From positions 18,918-82,917 of the forward strand of contig MEDZ01000011.1 in NCBI GenBank assembly GCA_001724275.1: 64,000 nucleotides of DNA, written 5' to 3'. Shown in pieces: positions 18,532 through 28,073 of this stretch; within the stretch, counting starts at the first letter, position 1, and each line of letters opens with the position of its first letter. The stretch is from Gemmatimonadetes bacterium SCN 70-22 (lineage in GTDB: Bacteria > Gemmatimonadota > Gemmatimonadetes > Gemmatimonadales > Gemmatimonadaceae). The position numbers and the translations under genes were made by a program. The notes beneath the pieces are model-generated. The model made no database searches, was not told the origin of the DNA, and was given only the letters and a program-made list of their open reading frames with translations.

Positions 18532-20286
18532 ATGCGCCGCCAACTCACGCAGCTCCTCCTCGCTTCCACCTGGGCCGCTTGCTGGCTCGTTGCTCCCCCA
18601 CTCCACGCGCAGCCTGCTCCCTCGCCCTCCGCCGGCGTCCTGCGCCTGGTCGAGCCACGGTACTCGGGAGCGCGCGCCAGGGAGACGGTCGCCTTCCTCG
18701 ACCAGTTCGTCCGCTGGCCGGGGAATCGCGGCTTCGACGCCAGCATCGACCATGTCGCCCAGCGTCTCGAGCGCGCGGGGTACGTGCGGGAAGACCGGGC
18801 CCCCGCCTCGGCACGCCTCACCTATCGCATCGAACGCTATCCCATGAGCAACCCGGCGTGGGAGCCGCGCTTGGCATCGGTCGAGATCGTGGGCCAGCGC
18901 GCTCCCGTGTTGCAGCTGACCACCAACCGCAACATGCTGGCCACCAACTCCTGGAGCACGCCCGACACGGGCGTCGTCGCCGAGCTGGTCGACGCAGGGA
19001 CGGGGACACCCGCAGCCCTCGACTCCGCGCACGTGGCCGGGCGCATCGTCATCGCCGACGCCAGCGTCGGCCGCCTCTTCGCCGAGGCGGTGTTGAAGCG
19101 CGGGGCGCTCGGCGTGCTCGCGTACGCCATGCCCGCCTACACCCAGCCGTCGAAGAACACGCATTCCATCCAGTTCGGCGGCATCCCCTACGACACCACC
19201 CATCGGGCGTGGGGCATCGCCCTCTCCCACGACGCGCGCACCCGCCTGCGCGCCGCGCTGGCCAAGGGGGCCGTGCGGGTCCGCGTGAAGACGGGAGTCG
19301 CCTGGACCCCGAACGCCGTGGAGCGCACCGTGGTGGCCGAGGTGCGCGGGAGCAGCCACCCCGCCGAGCGTTTCGTCTTCAGCGCCCACGTGCAGGAGCC
19401 CGGGGCCAACGACAACGCCTCCGGAGTGGGGGCACAGGTCGAGATGGCGCGCGTGGCGGCCGATCTGGTCAAGGCGGGGAAGGCCGACCCCAAGCGGACC
19501 ATCACCTTCCTGTGGGGGCTCGAGATCCGATCCACCGACCGCTACATCACGCAGGATAGCGTGCGCGCGCGCGGCATCCGGTGGGGACTCTCGCTCGACA
19601 TGGTCGGCGAGGACACGAAGAAGACCGGAGGAACCTTCCTCATCGAGAAGATGCCCGACCCAAGCGCCATCTGGACGCGCGGCGAGGACCGGCACAGCGA
19701 GTGGGGCGGTTCGCCGCTCACGAAGGAGCAGATGGCGCCGCACTACTTCAACGACTACGTCCTGAACCGCTGCCTCGAGCTGGCGGCCACCAACGGTTGG
19801 GTCGTCAGGACCAATCCCTTCGAGGGAGGGAGCGACCATACCCCCTTCCTCAAGGCGAAGAAGCCCGGGCTCCTCTTCTGGCACTTCACCGACCAGTTCT
19901 ACCATACCGATGGCGACCGCATCGACAAGGTCTCGGCGGCAGAGCTGAAGAACGTGGGCGTGAGCGCGTTGGCCAGTGCGTTGGTGCTGGCGAGCGCCGA
20001 CGGCGCTGCGGCGCGAGCCATCGTGGGCGAAGTGGAGCGTGCCGCGCTGGCTCGCCTCGCGGCGGAGCGCGCGCTCGGCGCCGCCGAGGTGGCCAAGGGG
20101 GGCGACATCGTGAAGGAGCGCGACATCCTGGAGACGTGGGGGAGCTGGTACGACGGCGCCCTGGCCGCCACTGCTGATATCGAGGTCGGCGGGGCCAGTG
20201 GCGAGACCATGCGTGCCATCGACGAGGGGCGCGCGAGGGTGCGCGAGGCGCTCCGCGGCCACCTGTCCGCCCTCACCCCGTCCTGA
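18532..20286 (+). CDS. Secreted M28 family aminopeptidase-like protein
   Basis: 584 residues. Signal peptide (LLLASTWAACWLVAPPLHAQ). A PA-type insert lies about 130-215 (AHVAGRIVIADASVGRLF). The M28 zinc core is visible: His and Asp in FSAHVQEPGANDNASGVG, Glu in ITFLWGLEIRSTDRY, Asp in LSLDMVGEDTKK, and His in FWHFTDQFYHTDGD. The catalytic Glu region is less canonical than the usual EEEGL-GS, so specificity may be unusual. ATG 18532 opens the signal peptide; an in-frame ATG at 18493 would place charged residues ahead of it. A cyclophilin gene follows after three bases. Confidence 0.85.
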   Translation: MRRQLTQLLLASTWAACWLVAPPLHAQPAPSPSAGVLRLVEPRYSGARARETVAFLDQFVRWPGNRGFDASIDHVAQRLERAGYVREDRAPASARLTYRIERYPMSNPAWEPRLASVEIVGQRAPVLQLTTNRNMLATNSWSTPDTGVVAELVDAGTGTPAALDSAHVAGRIVIADASVGRLFAEAVLKRGALGVLAYAMPAYTQPSKNTHSIQFGGIPYDTTHRAWGIALSHDARTRLRAALAKGAVRVRVKTGVAWTPNAVERTVVAEVRGSSHPAERFVFSAHVQEPGANDNASGVGAQVEMARVAADLVKAGKADPKRTITFLWGLEIRSTDRYITQDSVRARGIRWGLSLDMVGEDTKKTGGTFLIEKMPDPSAIWTRGEDRHSEWGGSPLTKEQMAPHYFNDYVLNRCLELAATNGWVVRTNPFEGGSDHTPFLKAKKPGLLFWHFTDQFYHTDGDRIDKVSAAELKNVGVSALASALVLASADGAAARAIVGEVERAALARLAAERALGAAEVAKGGDIVKERDILETWGSWYDGALAATADIEVGGASGETMRAIDEGRARVREALRGHLSALTPS

Positions 20287-20289
20287 CCC

Positions 20290-20940
20290 ATGCCTCGCCG
20301 TTTCCTGCTCGCGCTGGCCTTGCCCCTCGCGCTCACCGCCTGCTCGCGCCCATCGCCCCTCCTGGCACCCAGTCCCGCCGGACTCGACGCGCCCGCCCCC
20401 GACTCGTTCGTCGTCCGCTTCGAGACCAGCAAGGGCGACATCGACCTGATGCTCCATCGCGACTGGGCACCGCGCGGCGTGGACCGCGTGTACTGGCTCG
20501 TGCGCAACGGCTACTACGACGGCGCGCGCTTCTTCCGCGCCGTGCCAAACTTCGTCGTGCAGTTCGGGCTCGCTGCCGACCCCAGCGTGACGGCCGCCTT
20601 CCGCACGCGCCGCATCGCCGACGACTCGGTGACCCGCAGCAACGTGCGCGGGACGCTGGCCTTCGCCGCCGCGGGCCGCGACTCGCGCACCACGCAGCTG
20701 TTCATCAACCTGCGCGACAACCAGCGGCTCGACCGCCTCGGCTTCGCCGTGGTGGGGCAGGTGGTGGCCGGGATGGCGGTGGTCGACTCGCTCTACACCG
20801 GCTACGGCGAGGGGGCACCGCGCGGCAAGGGGCCCACGCAGGAGCGCATCACCAGCGAGGGAGAGGCGTATCTGGCGCGCGACTTCCCCATGCTCGACCA
20901 GATCCGGCGTGCGCGCATCGTGCGCATAGCGCGGCGCTGA
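20290..20940 (+). CDS. Peptidyl-prolyl cis-trans isomerase, cyclophilin type (lipoprotein)
   Basis: 216 residues. The N-terminus LLALALPLALTAC is a lipobox, so the enzyme is probably tethered to a membrane outside the cytoplasm. The cyclophilin domain is clear: FETSKGDIDLMLHRDWAPR, then NGYYDGARFFRAVPNFVVQFG (catalytic Arg and Phe), GTLAFAAAGRDSRTTQLFINLRDN (QLFI pocket) and LGFAVVGQVVAGMAVVDSLY. It isomerises Xaa-Pro bonds during envelope protein folding. It starts three bases after the M28 peptidase stop, so it is coexpressed with it. Confidence 0.92.
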   Translation: MPRRFLLALALPLALTACSRPSPLLAPSPAGLDAPAPDSFVVRFETSKGDIDLMLHRDWAPRGVDRVYWLVRNGYYDGARFFRAVPNFVVQFGLAADPSVTAAFRTRRIADDSVTRSNVRGTLAFAAAGRDSRTTQLFINLRDNQRLDRLGFAVVGQVVAGMAVVDSLYTGYGEGAPRGKGPTQERITSEGEAYLARDFPMLDQIRRARIVRIARR

Positions 20941-21009
20941 GCGCGGCGATCATAGGCGGCGCGCCAGGCATCGGTAGCCTGCGTCAGGAAGTCTTGCGGG
21001 GAGAACACG

Positions 21010-21043
21010 AACGGGGTGGCGCCAGCTGCGGCACCACCCCGTT
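21010..21043 (-). terminator. Hairpin terminator downstream of the SusD-like gene
   Basis: Perfect 10-bp inverted repeat AACGGGGTGG (21010-21019) and CCACCCCGTT (21034-21043) with a 14-base loop, lying between the convergent cyclophilin and SusD genes. There is no long T-run on either side, so it may act in both directions or only as a 3-prime end stabiliser. Confidence 0.55.
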
Positions 21044-21063
21044 TGTCGTATCGCCTGCCGCGG

Positions 21064-22434
21064 TTACTGCCCGCAGGCCGGTTGCACGCTGGCCACCTTG
21101 GGGTTGGACAGGCGCTCGCCGTTGGTGATCGGGAACAGGGATCCCGGACAGACTCGCGCCTCCGACGTCGCGCCCCAGGCCGGGCTCACGATGCCGAAGC
21201 GGTACATGTCGTTCAGCCGCCGTCCCTGCATCACCGTGTTTGCCCGGCGCTCGTGTATCAGGATCTCGAGCGCGGTGGGCTGTCCCGCCGCGCCCGTCCA
21301 CGGAGGGAGGGCGTTGAGGGCGCGAAGCTGGTTGATGCGCGACGTGAATTCCGTGGTGTTCCCTTTCGCCAGCGCCACCTCCGCCGCGATCAGGAGCATG
21401 TCTCGCGAACCGGTCACGGTCAGCGGCGACATCGTCAGCCCGTTGACGAACTCGGTGAGCAGCTGCCCCACCGCCGGATCGGGCTGCCCCGTGATCGGAT
21501 CCTTCAGCGCCACCGTCATCACCTTGGTGGTGTAGTTGTAGGTGGCGAGCGCCGGGTTGAAGATGACTTCGCGTCGGGAGTTCGTGCACGACGGGAGGAA
21601 GCAGTTCCCCCACCCCATTCCCGTCTGCACCTCCAGCTTGTAGCGATAGTCGCTACCCAACAGCGGGAGTGCGGCGATGGCGTCGTCCGCCGCTCCCTGG
21701 TCGTCGACCAGCGGCTGCGCCGGCGTCTTGCCGGAGGGGTTCAGCTTGCGCCAGATCGCGCGATCGAACTTCGCCCGGGCTCGCATCGCCAGGACCTGTC
21801 CCCTGAGGAGCGTGTTGGCCGCCGGGACGGAGGTGAGGGCGCGGGTCGCCGCCGCTTCCGCCGAGTCGTACAGTGTGACCATCTTGTCCGGCCCCACCGC
21901 ATCGCCCGCCTCACGCTGGTTCGAGGCAATCACGAAGTTGTCGAAGTGGTTGGCCAGGAAGTCGTACGTGATCGCACCATAGAGGTTGGCGAGCGCCAGC
22001 TGCGTGGGATCGGCCAGCGTCCCGGCTGCCTTGAACTCCTCGAGCTGCTTGATGGTGCGCGCCGCCATGAAGCGCGCTGGCGTCATCCCATTGAACGCGT
22101 CCTCGAGGAACTCGTTGTAGGGATCGCGCACCTCGCCACGGCTGAGCCGGTCTACGCCGTCCAGCGAACCGCTCCAGACGAGGTTGTCGCTGGCGATTTC
22201 GGCGTGCCCCACCAGCTGCACCGCGCCGCGTGTCAGCGCGGCCAGGGTCCCGTTTGCCTGCGCCGCGGCCGACGCGGGCACCTTGAGCGCATCGGCATTG
22301 ACGTTGTTCGGGTTCTCTACATCCAGCAGGCTGCCGCACGCGCCCGTCAGGAGGGCGCCGACCACGCCAAGTGCGAGGGTCGCCCGCCGAGCCTGCCGGC
22401 GCGCGTGCATCGGATCTGCGATTCTCGAAATCAT
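21064..22434 (-). CDS. SusD/RagB-family outer-membrane lipoprotein
   Basis: 456 residues. Signal peptide with lipobox (LGVVGALLTGACGSLLDV), so a surface or outer-membrane lipoprotein. Starts like SusD proteins with LDVENPNNVNADAL and then builds from TPR-like helices; LLIAAEVALAKGNTTEFTSRINQLRAL and ILIHERRANTVMQGRRLNDMYRFG are the conserved C-terminal signatures. SusD proteins cap the TonB-dependent SusC channel and bind its substrate. ATG 22434 has an AGGGAG upstream and lies just 17 bp past the stop of the SusC-like gene, giving a classic SusC-SusD order. The cargo (glycan or peptide) cannot be told; neighbouring peptidases make peptides plausible. Confidence 0.9.
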   Translation of the reverse strand: MISRIADPMHARRQARRATLALGVVGALLTGACGSLLDVENPNNVNADALKVPASAAAQANGTLAALTRGAVQLVGHAEIASDNLVWSGSLDGVDRLSRGEVRDPYNEFLEDAFNGMTPARFMAARTIKQLEEFKAAGTLADPTQLALANLYGAITYDFLANHFDNFVIASNQREAGDAVGPDKMVTLYDSAEAAATRALTSVPAANTLLRGQVLAMRARAKFDRAIWRKLNPSGKTPAQPLVDDQGAADDAIAALPLLGSDYRYKLEVQTGMGWGNCFLPSCTNSRREVIFNPALATYNYTTKVMTVALKDPITGQPDPAVGQLLTEFVNGLTMSPLTVTGSRDMLLIAAEVALAKGNTTEFTSRINQLRALNALPPWTGAAGQPTALEILIHERRANTVMQGRRLNDMYRFGIVSPAWGATSEARVCPGSLFPITNGERLSNPKVASVQPACGQ

Positions 22435-22450
22435 GGATCGTCGATGCTCC

Positions 22451-25400
22451 CTAGAAGCCAAGGCGGACGGTGAGGGCGAAGCGACGCGGAAGCGGAAGTG
22501 CGAAGGTGTCGCTCGATTCATAGAAGTTGTTGTCGACCTGGTTCGACGAGAGGCTGTTCGAGACACCGCCCCAGTTGGCCTCGGGGTCGGTGCCGGGGTA
22601 GCGCGTCCAGAGCATCAGGTTGCGCGCCGCGAACATGAACTGCATCTCGCTGGCGCCGATGCGCGAGGCGAAGCTTGCCGGCGCCGTGTAGGTCAGGCTC
22701 AGCTCACGCCAGCGGATCATGTCGCCCGGATCGTTCTGGTTGGCCCCGTCGTACGGCGACAGCGCCACCAGTCCCAGCCACTTCATGGCGGCGTCGTAGC
22801 GCTGTTCCGCCGTCGACGCCGGGTTCAGGAGCGTGGCCTCGACCTTCGTGGCGGCCATCTTGTTGCGGCCGAGCGTCGGGGAGGCGTTGCGGAAGGCGTC
22901 GGTGAGGTTGGTGATCGTGTAGTTCCCCGTCTTGTACTCGAACAGGGTCGCGACCTTCCAGCGCTTCCCCACGCGGACGTTGCCGCCGAAGGCGCCCTGC
23001 CAGTCCGGCATCGGCTTCCCCTGGTAGTGATCGAGGTAGTCACCGTTGCCGTTGTCGTCGGCGCGGAGGAGCTTCAGGTTGGTCGGGTTGATCGGGTTGG
23101 CGAGCGCCGCCAGCAGCTCGGCCTTGGTGGCCGCGCGCCCGGTCGTGCCTAACGTGAACGGCGTCTCGTCCGCCTTGAGGCAGCCGCCCTTGGCCTGTGC
23201 CGCCGGATTCCCGTAGCTGCTGCACGGCGCCATGATCTTGGCCCCGAACAGCGAACCCGGGGCATACCCCTCCTTGATGAAGCCGCGAATGCGCACGTAC
23301 GACCCCTGCACCTTGATTGGCGGCGCGCCACCCAGGCTCACCACGTTCTGGTGCAGGTACGACGCGTTCGCGAAGAGGTCGACCGACAGGTTCGGCTTGT
23401 TGACCACGTACCCGTTCAGGCCGATCTCCCACCCGTTCGCCTCGAGCTCGCCGATGTTGGCCAGCTGGCGGGCGGTGAAGCCACCGGAGAGCGGGAACTG
23501 CTTCTGCACCAGCGCGTCCGTCACCTTGCGGTGCCAGTTGGTGACCGTGAGGCTCACGCGATCGTTGAGGAAGCCCGCTTCGGCGCCCGCCTCGATCTCG
23601 GTCGAGACCTCGGGCTTGAGGTCCGGGTTCCCGAGGTTGTCGGGCATCAGGCCACCGCCCGTCGATGCCGCCTGCGCGCGATACGTCGTGAACTTGTCGA
23701 ACGCCCCCGGCTGGCGCCCCGAACGGCCGATCGCCGCGCGAACGCGGAACGTCGACACCAGTCCCGAGGTCCACCACGGGCGGTCGGACGGGACCACCGA
23801 GATGCTCGCCTTCGGGTACAGCACTCCGCCGGCGCTCTCGCCGAAGGCGCTGTTGTAGTCGTAGCGCGCCCCGACGGTACCGAAGATCCAGTCGTTCAAC
23901 CCCACCTGCTCCTGCACGAAGTAGCCCGCGTTCACCACCTTCACGAGCCCCTCGTACACGCTCGGCGTGTTGCCGGCCCCGACCACTTCGAGCCCCGGGC
24001 CGGGGAAGTTCCGGTTGGACCCCCCTTCGTTGCGCTGGTGCGTGATGAACCCCTGCCCGCCCACCACGAGCGTCGAGCGGATGGCGGGGGTGAACTGGCG
24101 ATCCCAGCTCGTCTTCACGTCCAGGGTGATGTTCTGCTGCCAGAGGTCGTCGACGCTGCGCGAGCCGTCGGGGGCGTTGAGCGAGAAGCGGTCCACCGCG
24201 TTCCCGAACGGCCAGAAGCTCACCGCGCGCATCGACGTGTTGTCGAGCCCGAGCGTCGCGTCGAAGTTGAACTCCGTGCTCGGCGTCCAGCGGGCGCTCA
24301 GGGCGCCCGTGTAGTGCGTCCCGTCCTGGTAGATCTCATGCTGCAACGACTCGCGGACGGTGTTGCTGAGCGTGTTGCCGAACGGATTCCCGATGCGCTT
24401 GCAGCGCCCGTTGCCCGCAATGGCATCGATCGACTTGACGCCGTTGTCGTCGAGGCAATACCCCATGTCCGGGCGCGCATACATCGCCTGGGCATACGGC
24501 GAGTAGATCGAGTTGCCCCCCTGCGGGACCTCGCTGTGCAGCAGCGTGTAGCGTGACTGGAAGCCGATGTTGATCTTCTCGCGCGGGAAGATGTTCAGGT
24601 TCATCGAGGTCTGCGTGCGGCGCGCGATGTCGGCGGCCAGGCCGCCCAGCTTGTCCGACGTGAAGGGGCCGTCTTCATACTGATAGCGCCCGCCCACGTA
24701 GTACGTCATGCGCTCCGTGCCGCCGGCCACCGAGCCGTTGACCACGTTGCCGTAGCCCGTCTCGTACAGCTGCTCCGTGACGTTGTAGCCGAACGGCACG
24801 AAGGGGGTGATCTTCTGGCTGTACAGCTTGCTCAGCAGCGCGGCCTGCTCCGGGGTACGGGCGAAGCCCGTATTGGGGGCGACGCGGTCGCCCGGGTATG
24901 CCAGCTGTGAGCGCTCGTAGTCCAGGTTCCACCGGGCATTTCCCTGCGCGCCCTTCTTGGTGAAGATCTGGATGACGCCGTTGGAGGCCTCGGTGCCGTA
25001 GAGCGTCGCGGCGGCGGCCCCCTTCAGTACCTCGATGCGCTCGATCGACGTCGGGTCGATGTCGTCGAGGCGCGAGGTCGCCGTTCCGCCGAAGCCCGAC
25101 CCGCCGTTGTCCATCCGGACGCCGTCGATGTAGATGATCGGGTTGTTGGACTGCGAGAGCGAGGCGTTGCCACGGATGCGGATGCGTGCGCCGCCGCCCG
25201 TGACGCCGCTGGACGGGAGGACCATGACGCCCGGCATGCGGGCCGCGAGCGCCTCGGTCGGCGTCTGGATGGGGGCGCTCCGGAGCTCGGCGACGTCGAC
25301 CGTGCCGATCGTGTTGCCGAGCTTCTTGGTTTCCACCGCCGTGCCGGTGCCCGTGGTGACCACCGCTTCCAGCTGCAACGCCGACTGCTGGAGGGCGAAC

Positions 25401-25735
25401 TCGACGCGCGCCGTCTCGCCCAGGGTGACCGTCACGCTCCGGGTCGCCTGGGCATAGCCGATGAGGCGCACGCGCACCTCGACCGTCCCCACCGGGACGT
25501 TGGTGAGCCGGAACGTCCCGGTGGCGCTGGTGCTGGCGCCGATCCCCGTGCCGACGATGAACGCCTGCGCGTTGGCGAGCGGCTGCTGGCTGGCGGCGTC
25601 GCGGACCACGCCCTCGATCGTGCCGCCACTGGTCGGGGCGACCTGTGCGTGCGCACTCGTTCCTGCGCTCGCCAGTCCCAGGAACATCGCCGCGGCGATG
25701 CCCCCGGTGATTTGGTTAACGACCCATCTGATCAT
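22451..25735 (-). CDS. SusC/RagA-type TonB-dependent receptor
   Basis: 1094 residues. Signal peptide (IAAAMFLGLASAGTSAHAQ), then a carboxypeptidase-regulatory-like beta-sandwich (about 30-115, GGTIEGVVRDAASQQPLANA), then the plug domain with the SusC signatures RIRGNASLSQSNNPIIYIDG and IERIEVLKGAAAATLYGTEA, followed by a 22-strand barrel ending FALTVRLGF, whose terminal Phe is the usual outer-membrane assembly signal. Energised by TonB-ExbBD, it imports the ligand held by SusD. ATG 25735 is preferred over 25777 because a GGAGGG lies seven bases before it and the signal peptide begins there. Confidence 0.94.
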   Translation of the reverse strand: MIRWVVNQITGGIAAAMFLGLASAGTSAHAQVAPTSGGTIEGVVRDAASQQPLANAQAFIVGTGIGASTSATGTFRLTNVPVGTVEVRVRLIGYAQATRSVTVTLGETARVEFALQQSALQLEAVVTTGTGTAVETKKLGNTIGTVDVAELRSAPIQTPTEALAARMPGVMVLPSSGVTGGGARIRIRGNASLSQSNNPIIYIDGVRMDNGGSGFGGTATSRLDDIDPTSIERIEVLKGAAAATLYGTEASNGVIQIFTKKGAQGNARWNLDYERSQLAYPGDRVAPNTGFARTPEQAALLSKLYSQKITPFVPFGYNVTEQLYETGYGNVVNGSVAGGTERMTYYVGGRYQYEDGPFTSDKLGGLAADIARRTQTSMNLNIFPREKINIGFQSRYTLLHSEVPQGGNSIYSPYAQAMYARPDMGYCLDDNGVKSIDAIAGNGRCKRIGNPFGNTLSNTVRESLQHEIYQDGTHYTGALSARWTPSTEFNFDATLGLDNTSMRAVSFWPFGNAVDRFSLNAPDGSRSVDDLWQQNITLDVKTSWDRQFTPAIRSTLVVGGQGFITHQRNEGGSNRNFPGPGLEVVGAGNTPSVYEGLVKVVNAGYFVQEQVGLNDWIFGTVGARYDYNSAFGESAGGVLYPKASISVVPSDRPWWTSGLVSTFRVRAAIGRSGRQPGAFDKFTTYRAQAASTGGGLMPDNLGNPDLKPEVSTEIEAGAEAGFLNDRVSLTVTNWHRKVTDALVQKQFPLSGGFTARQLANIGELEANGWEIGLNGYVVNKPNLSVDLFANASYLHQNVVSLGGAPPIKVQGSYVRIRGFIKEGYAPGSLFGAKIMAPCSSYGNPAAQAKGGCLKADETPFTLGTTGRAATKAELLAALANPINPTNLKLLRADDNGNGDYLDHYQGKPMPDWQGAFGGNVRVGKRWKVATLFEYKTGNYTITNLTDAFRNASPTLGRNKMAATKVEATLLNPASTAEQRYDAAMKWLGLVALSPYDGANQNDPGDMIRWRELSLTYTAPASFASRIGASEMQFMFAARNLMLWTRYPGTDPEANWGGVSNSLSSNQVDNNFYESSDTFALPLPRRFALTVRLGF

Positions 25736-25821
25736 CCAACGTCCCTCCGACTGTGGTGAGATGCAACTAATGGACACGAGCTTTCCAGCTGATGGCGACT
25801 GCCGCGCCCCGGCGGGGCGGA

Positions 25822-26394
25822 TCAGGGAGGAGTTCCCCCACCGCCCCCGGGTGTGCCGTCGCCCCCCGCCACACCGCGCATGTTTCGCACGCCAAGGAAG
25901 ACCACGATCGAACCTGCCACTGCCGATGCCGCCACGACCATCGTGCGCCGCTTGTCGAGGGTGCGGCGTTCCGTGGATGCCACCGCGTCGGCGGGGATCG
26001 CGACGCGCTCGCCCACCCAGGTGACGCGTTGCGCCGTGAAGGCGGAGGTGGAGGCGGTCATCCGGATGACCAGCGAGTCACGCGTCGCGTCGAGGACTTC
26101 GCCCTCGAGGGTCGCGGGGGCGACGCCGAGCCGCTTGCCCAGGGTCGTGGCCCCCTGCTCGTTGAGCCGCACGCGCACTATCGCCCCCGCCGGTGCCCCG
26201 CCGGCCACCGGGACGAACTTGTAGCATCCGGCCAGGAGGGCGAGGGTGAGGAGGCGTGCCGCGCTCGCGAGCTGCGCCCGGCGCCCGCGACGTGCGGGGC
26301 GCACCAGGCGCGCGGCACGCGTGGGGTGCGCGTGGTGAATGCGTGGCGGTTCCCCGGCCTGGTCTGACCGGTGGGCGGGTGCCCGTGAGGCCAT
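25822..26394 (-). CDS. Lipoprotein of unknown function upstream of SusC
   Basis: 190 residues. LLTLALLAGCYKFVPV is a lipobox, preceded by an unusually long Arg-rich leader, so the real start may be further downstream. The mature part has a small beta-rich domain (GAIVRVRLNEQGATTLGKRLG, LEGEVLDATRDSLVIRMT) and near its end a second hydrophobic stretch (TMVVAASAVAGSIVVFLGV), followed by a Gly/Pro tail. Similar short lipoproteins with a membrane-anchored tail accompany SusCD-like operons in Gemmatimonadota, but I cannot name a family. Start ATG 26394 is chosen for GGAG nine bases upstream. Confidence 0.55.
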   Translation of the reverse strand: MASRAPAHRSDQAGEPPRIHHAHPTRAARLVRPARRGRRAQLASAARLLTLALLAGCYKFVPVAGGAPAGAIVRVRLNEQGATTLGKRLGVAPATLEGEVLDATRDSLVIRMTASTSAFTAQRVTWVGERVAIPADAVASTERRTLDKRRTMVVAASAVAGSIVVFLGVRNMRGVAGGDGTPGGGGGTPP

Positions 26395-26561
26395 CCTGAG
26401 CTTCTCCAGCTGCAACGTCAGCGGTATGCAAAGGTGTCGCCTGATCGGCGCTCACAGTACGCGCTGCGCAAATCACCGCAAGACCCAAATCGGGCGACGG
26501 GACCGTATACAACGTTTGAGGGGGGCTGGGCGTTCAGATTCTCTTGGGAGATCGCCCCGCG

Positions 26562-26804
26562 CTACGACGCCGGCGACTCCGCCCCGCCGGTCTCCTCGCC
26601 CGTCGGACGAGCCAGGCGCTCCAGGAGCGCCGCCTGAGCCGCCAGCCGCGCCTCCAATTCCGCCAGTCGCGTGGCGATGAGCGTGTCGAACTTGGCGTGC
26701 AGGCTCAGGACCTGCATCTCCGCGTTCAGGTTCACCTTGTCGTCGTTCTGCGCATCGACGCGTGCGCGCGGCTCCGTCGAGCACCCGGACCCCAACGACG
26801 CCAC
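26562..26804 (-). CDS. Small helical protein or DUF1003-like C-terminal remnant
   Basis: 80 residues, overlapping the 3-prime end of the DUF2127 gene. The segment NDDKVNLNAEMQVLSLHAKFD followed by a heptad-like LAELEARLAAQAALLERLA resembles the C-terminal helix of DUF1003 membrane proteins, whose membrane part is missing here. It could be the tail of a broken DUF1003 gene or a short coiled-coil protein. No ribosome binding site supports the start at 26804. The rest of 26416-26561 shows no gene. Confidence 0.3.
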   Translation of the reverse strand: MASLGSGCSTEPRARVDAQNDDKVNLNAEMQVLSLHAKFDTLIATRLAELEARLAAQAALLERLARPTGEETGGAESPAS

Positions 26805-27370
26805 CCGCCGTGCCGATCAGCAGGCTCCCCATCAGGCCGGAGTCGTACCCACAGGTACCAGACCACGACCACGTTGACCGAGACGGCGATGAGGGGTTCG
26901 AAACCCGGGTGCCGGTATAGCAGCCGCAGCTCGAACGGGATGTAGACGAGCCCTGACAGCACCCCCATCATCTCGGCCCAGCGCCGCCCAGTCCAGAGCC
27001 CCACGGCTTCCCACAGTCGGAGCAATGCGTACGTCAGCGCCCCCATCGCGAGCCACCGCAACCGGGTGCTGGTCGATTCGGCGGCCAGGTGCAGGAAGAC
27101 GAGCGGGATTCGGTTGGCGGGATTCAGGTGCAAGTGCGCCACCAGGCGTTGCGCGAGCGCCTGGACGTTGGCATGAAGCAGGAGGAGCACCCCCGACCCC
27201 GCCACGAGCACCAGGAATCCCTTGGCGGCCTCGAAGGCCGCGATCAGGCGGAGACCGGACGGAGGGTTCACGGTCGGGGGGGGTGTTGGTACTGGCGGGG
27301 TGTCCGCGCGATTACCGGCGGGGAGCGTCGAGTGGCTGCGCGTGACGTGCGGCGGTGTGCGTGAGGGCAT
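26732..27370 (-). CDS. DUF2127 family membrane protein
   Basis: 212 residues. Four hydrophobic segments with the DUF2127 signature: SGLRLIAAFEAAKGFLVLVAG, then LHLNPANRIPLVFLHLA, then ALTYALLRLWEAVGLWTGRRWAEMMGVLSG followed by YIPFELRLLYRHP, and finally VSVNVVVVWYLWVRLRPD. Inner-membrane protein of unknown role. The family normally ends near residue 180; here the last 35 residues (Arg-rich, to 26732) look like read-through into non-coding DNA, suggesting the natural stop was lost or the frame was disturbed by the adjacent remnant. ATG 27370 precedes a proline-rich leader. Confidence 0.7.
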   Translation of the reverse strand: MPSRTPPHVTRSHSTLPAGNRADTPPVPTPPPTVNPPSGLRLIAAFEAAKGFLVLVAGSGVLLLLHANVQALAQRLVAHLHLNPANRIPLVFLHLAAESTSTRLRWLAMGALTYALLRLWEAVGLWTGRRWAEMMGVLSGLVYIPFELRLLYRHPGFEPLIAVSVNVVVVWYLWVRLRPDGEPADRHGGWRRWGPGARRSRAHASMRRTTTR

Positions 27371-28073
27371 CGTGGACTCCCGTTGGCCGAAAGTCGGGGT
27401 GCTGCGAGGGATGCGGCCTTGCAGTCGCTGCGCTACCACGATGGTCCCGTCCCGGGGTTGAGCAGCAAGGCCTCCTCATTGGCATCAGGTGTCGGATACC
27501 AGATCCGGCGATAGCGCCTGCGCACGATACCATTGAGGTCATTCAGCGACCAAGGAACGCATCATCGCCGAGGAGCTCGGACTGGGGCCGGCCAAGAATG
27601 GCGGCAGCGTTGAAGTGCTTCTTGTGCGTCGACTGGAGATTGCCCTGCAGGTGCTTGGTCTCGTGATTCCCGAAGAGTAAGCGCGGCGATGCCCGCATGA
27701 TGAATCGACTCTGGTCCGTCGGGCATGTCACCTCCAGCGCGAAGGAGTCGGTCACTGCATGGCGCTTCTCCTCTGCGTAACATCCCTCACGGCTGTTGCC
27801 GCGCACCGCCTGGGACATCCCGCGTCGCCCTGGTGGAACATGCATGGTCCGTCGTCGCCCGCCCTGTAAGCGACGTCGGTCTCGCCAAGGTGGCAAGAGG
27901 ATGGCGTGCCACCCGCGGCGATCGGACGCGCCGGATGATGCGGAACCCCGTCGGCGGCGGCGCGCACGTAGGCCTGGATCGGATGACGGGCAATCATGTC
28001 AGCGTCGTTCGGTAGGATGTTTGACGCTGTCCAGGTCGGCCAGCAGCGCATTGATGTCGGCGACCGACTGCTT
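27371..28073. other. Gene-poor decayed interval
   Basis: About 700 bp with no gene I can support. A minus-strand open frame (27543-27896) contains a non-repetitive stretch (VTDSFALEVTCPTDQSRF) that might be the relic of a coding sequence. A reading directly downstream of the PadR gene contains DINALLADLDSVKH, possibly the decayed start of a former PadR partner gene. No RNA gene or strong terminator was noticed. Confidence 0.35.

Noticed and set aside
18412..20457. N-terminal extension of the M14 peptidase frame by 680 residues
   Set aside because: The extension is the antisense shadow of the M28 peptidase and cyclophilin genes; the signal peptide begins at 18411.
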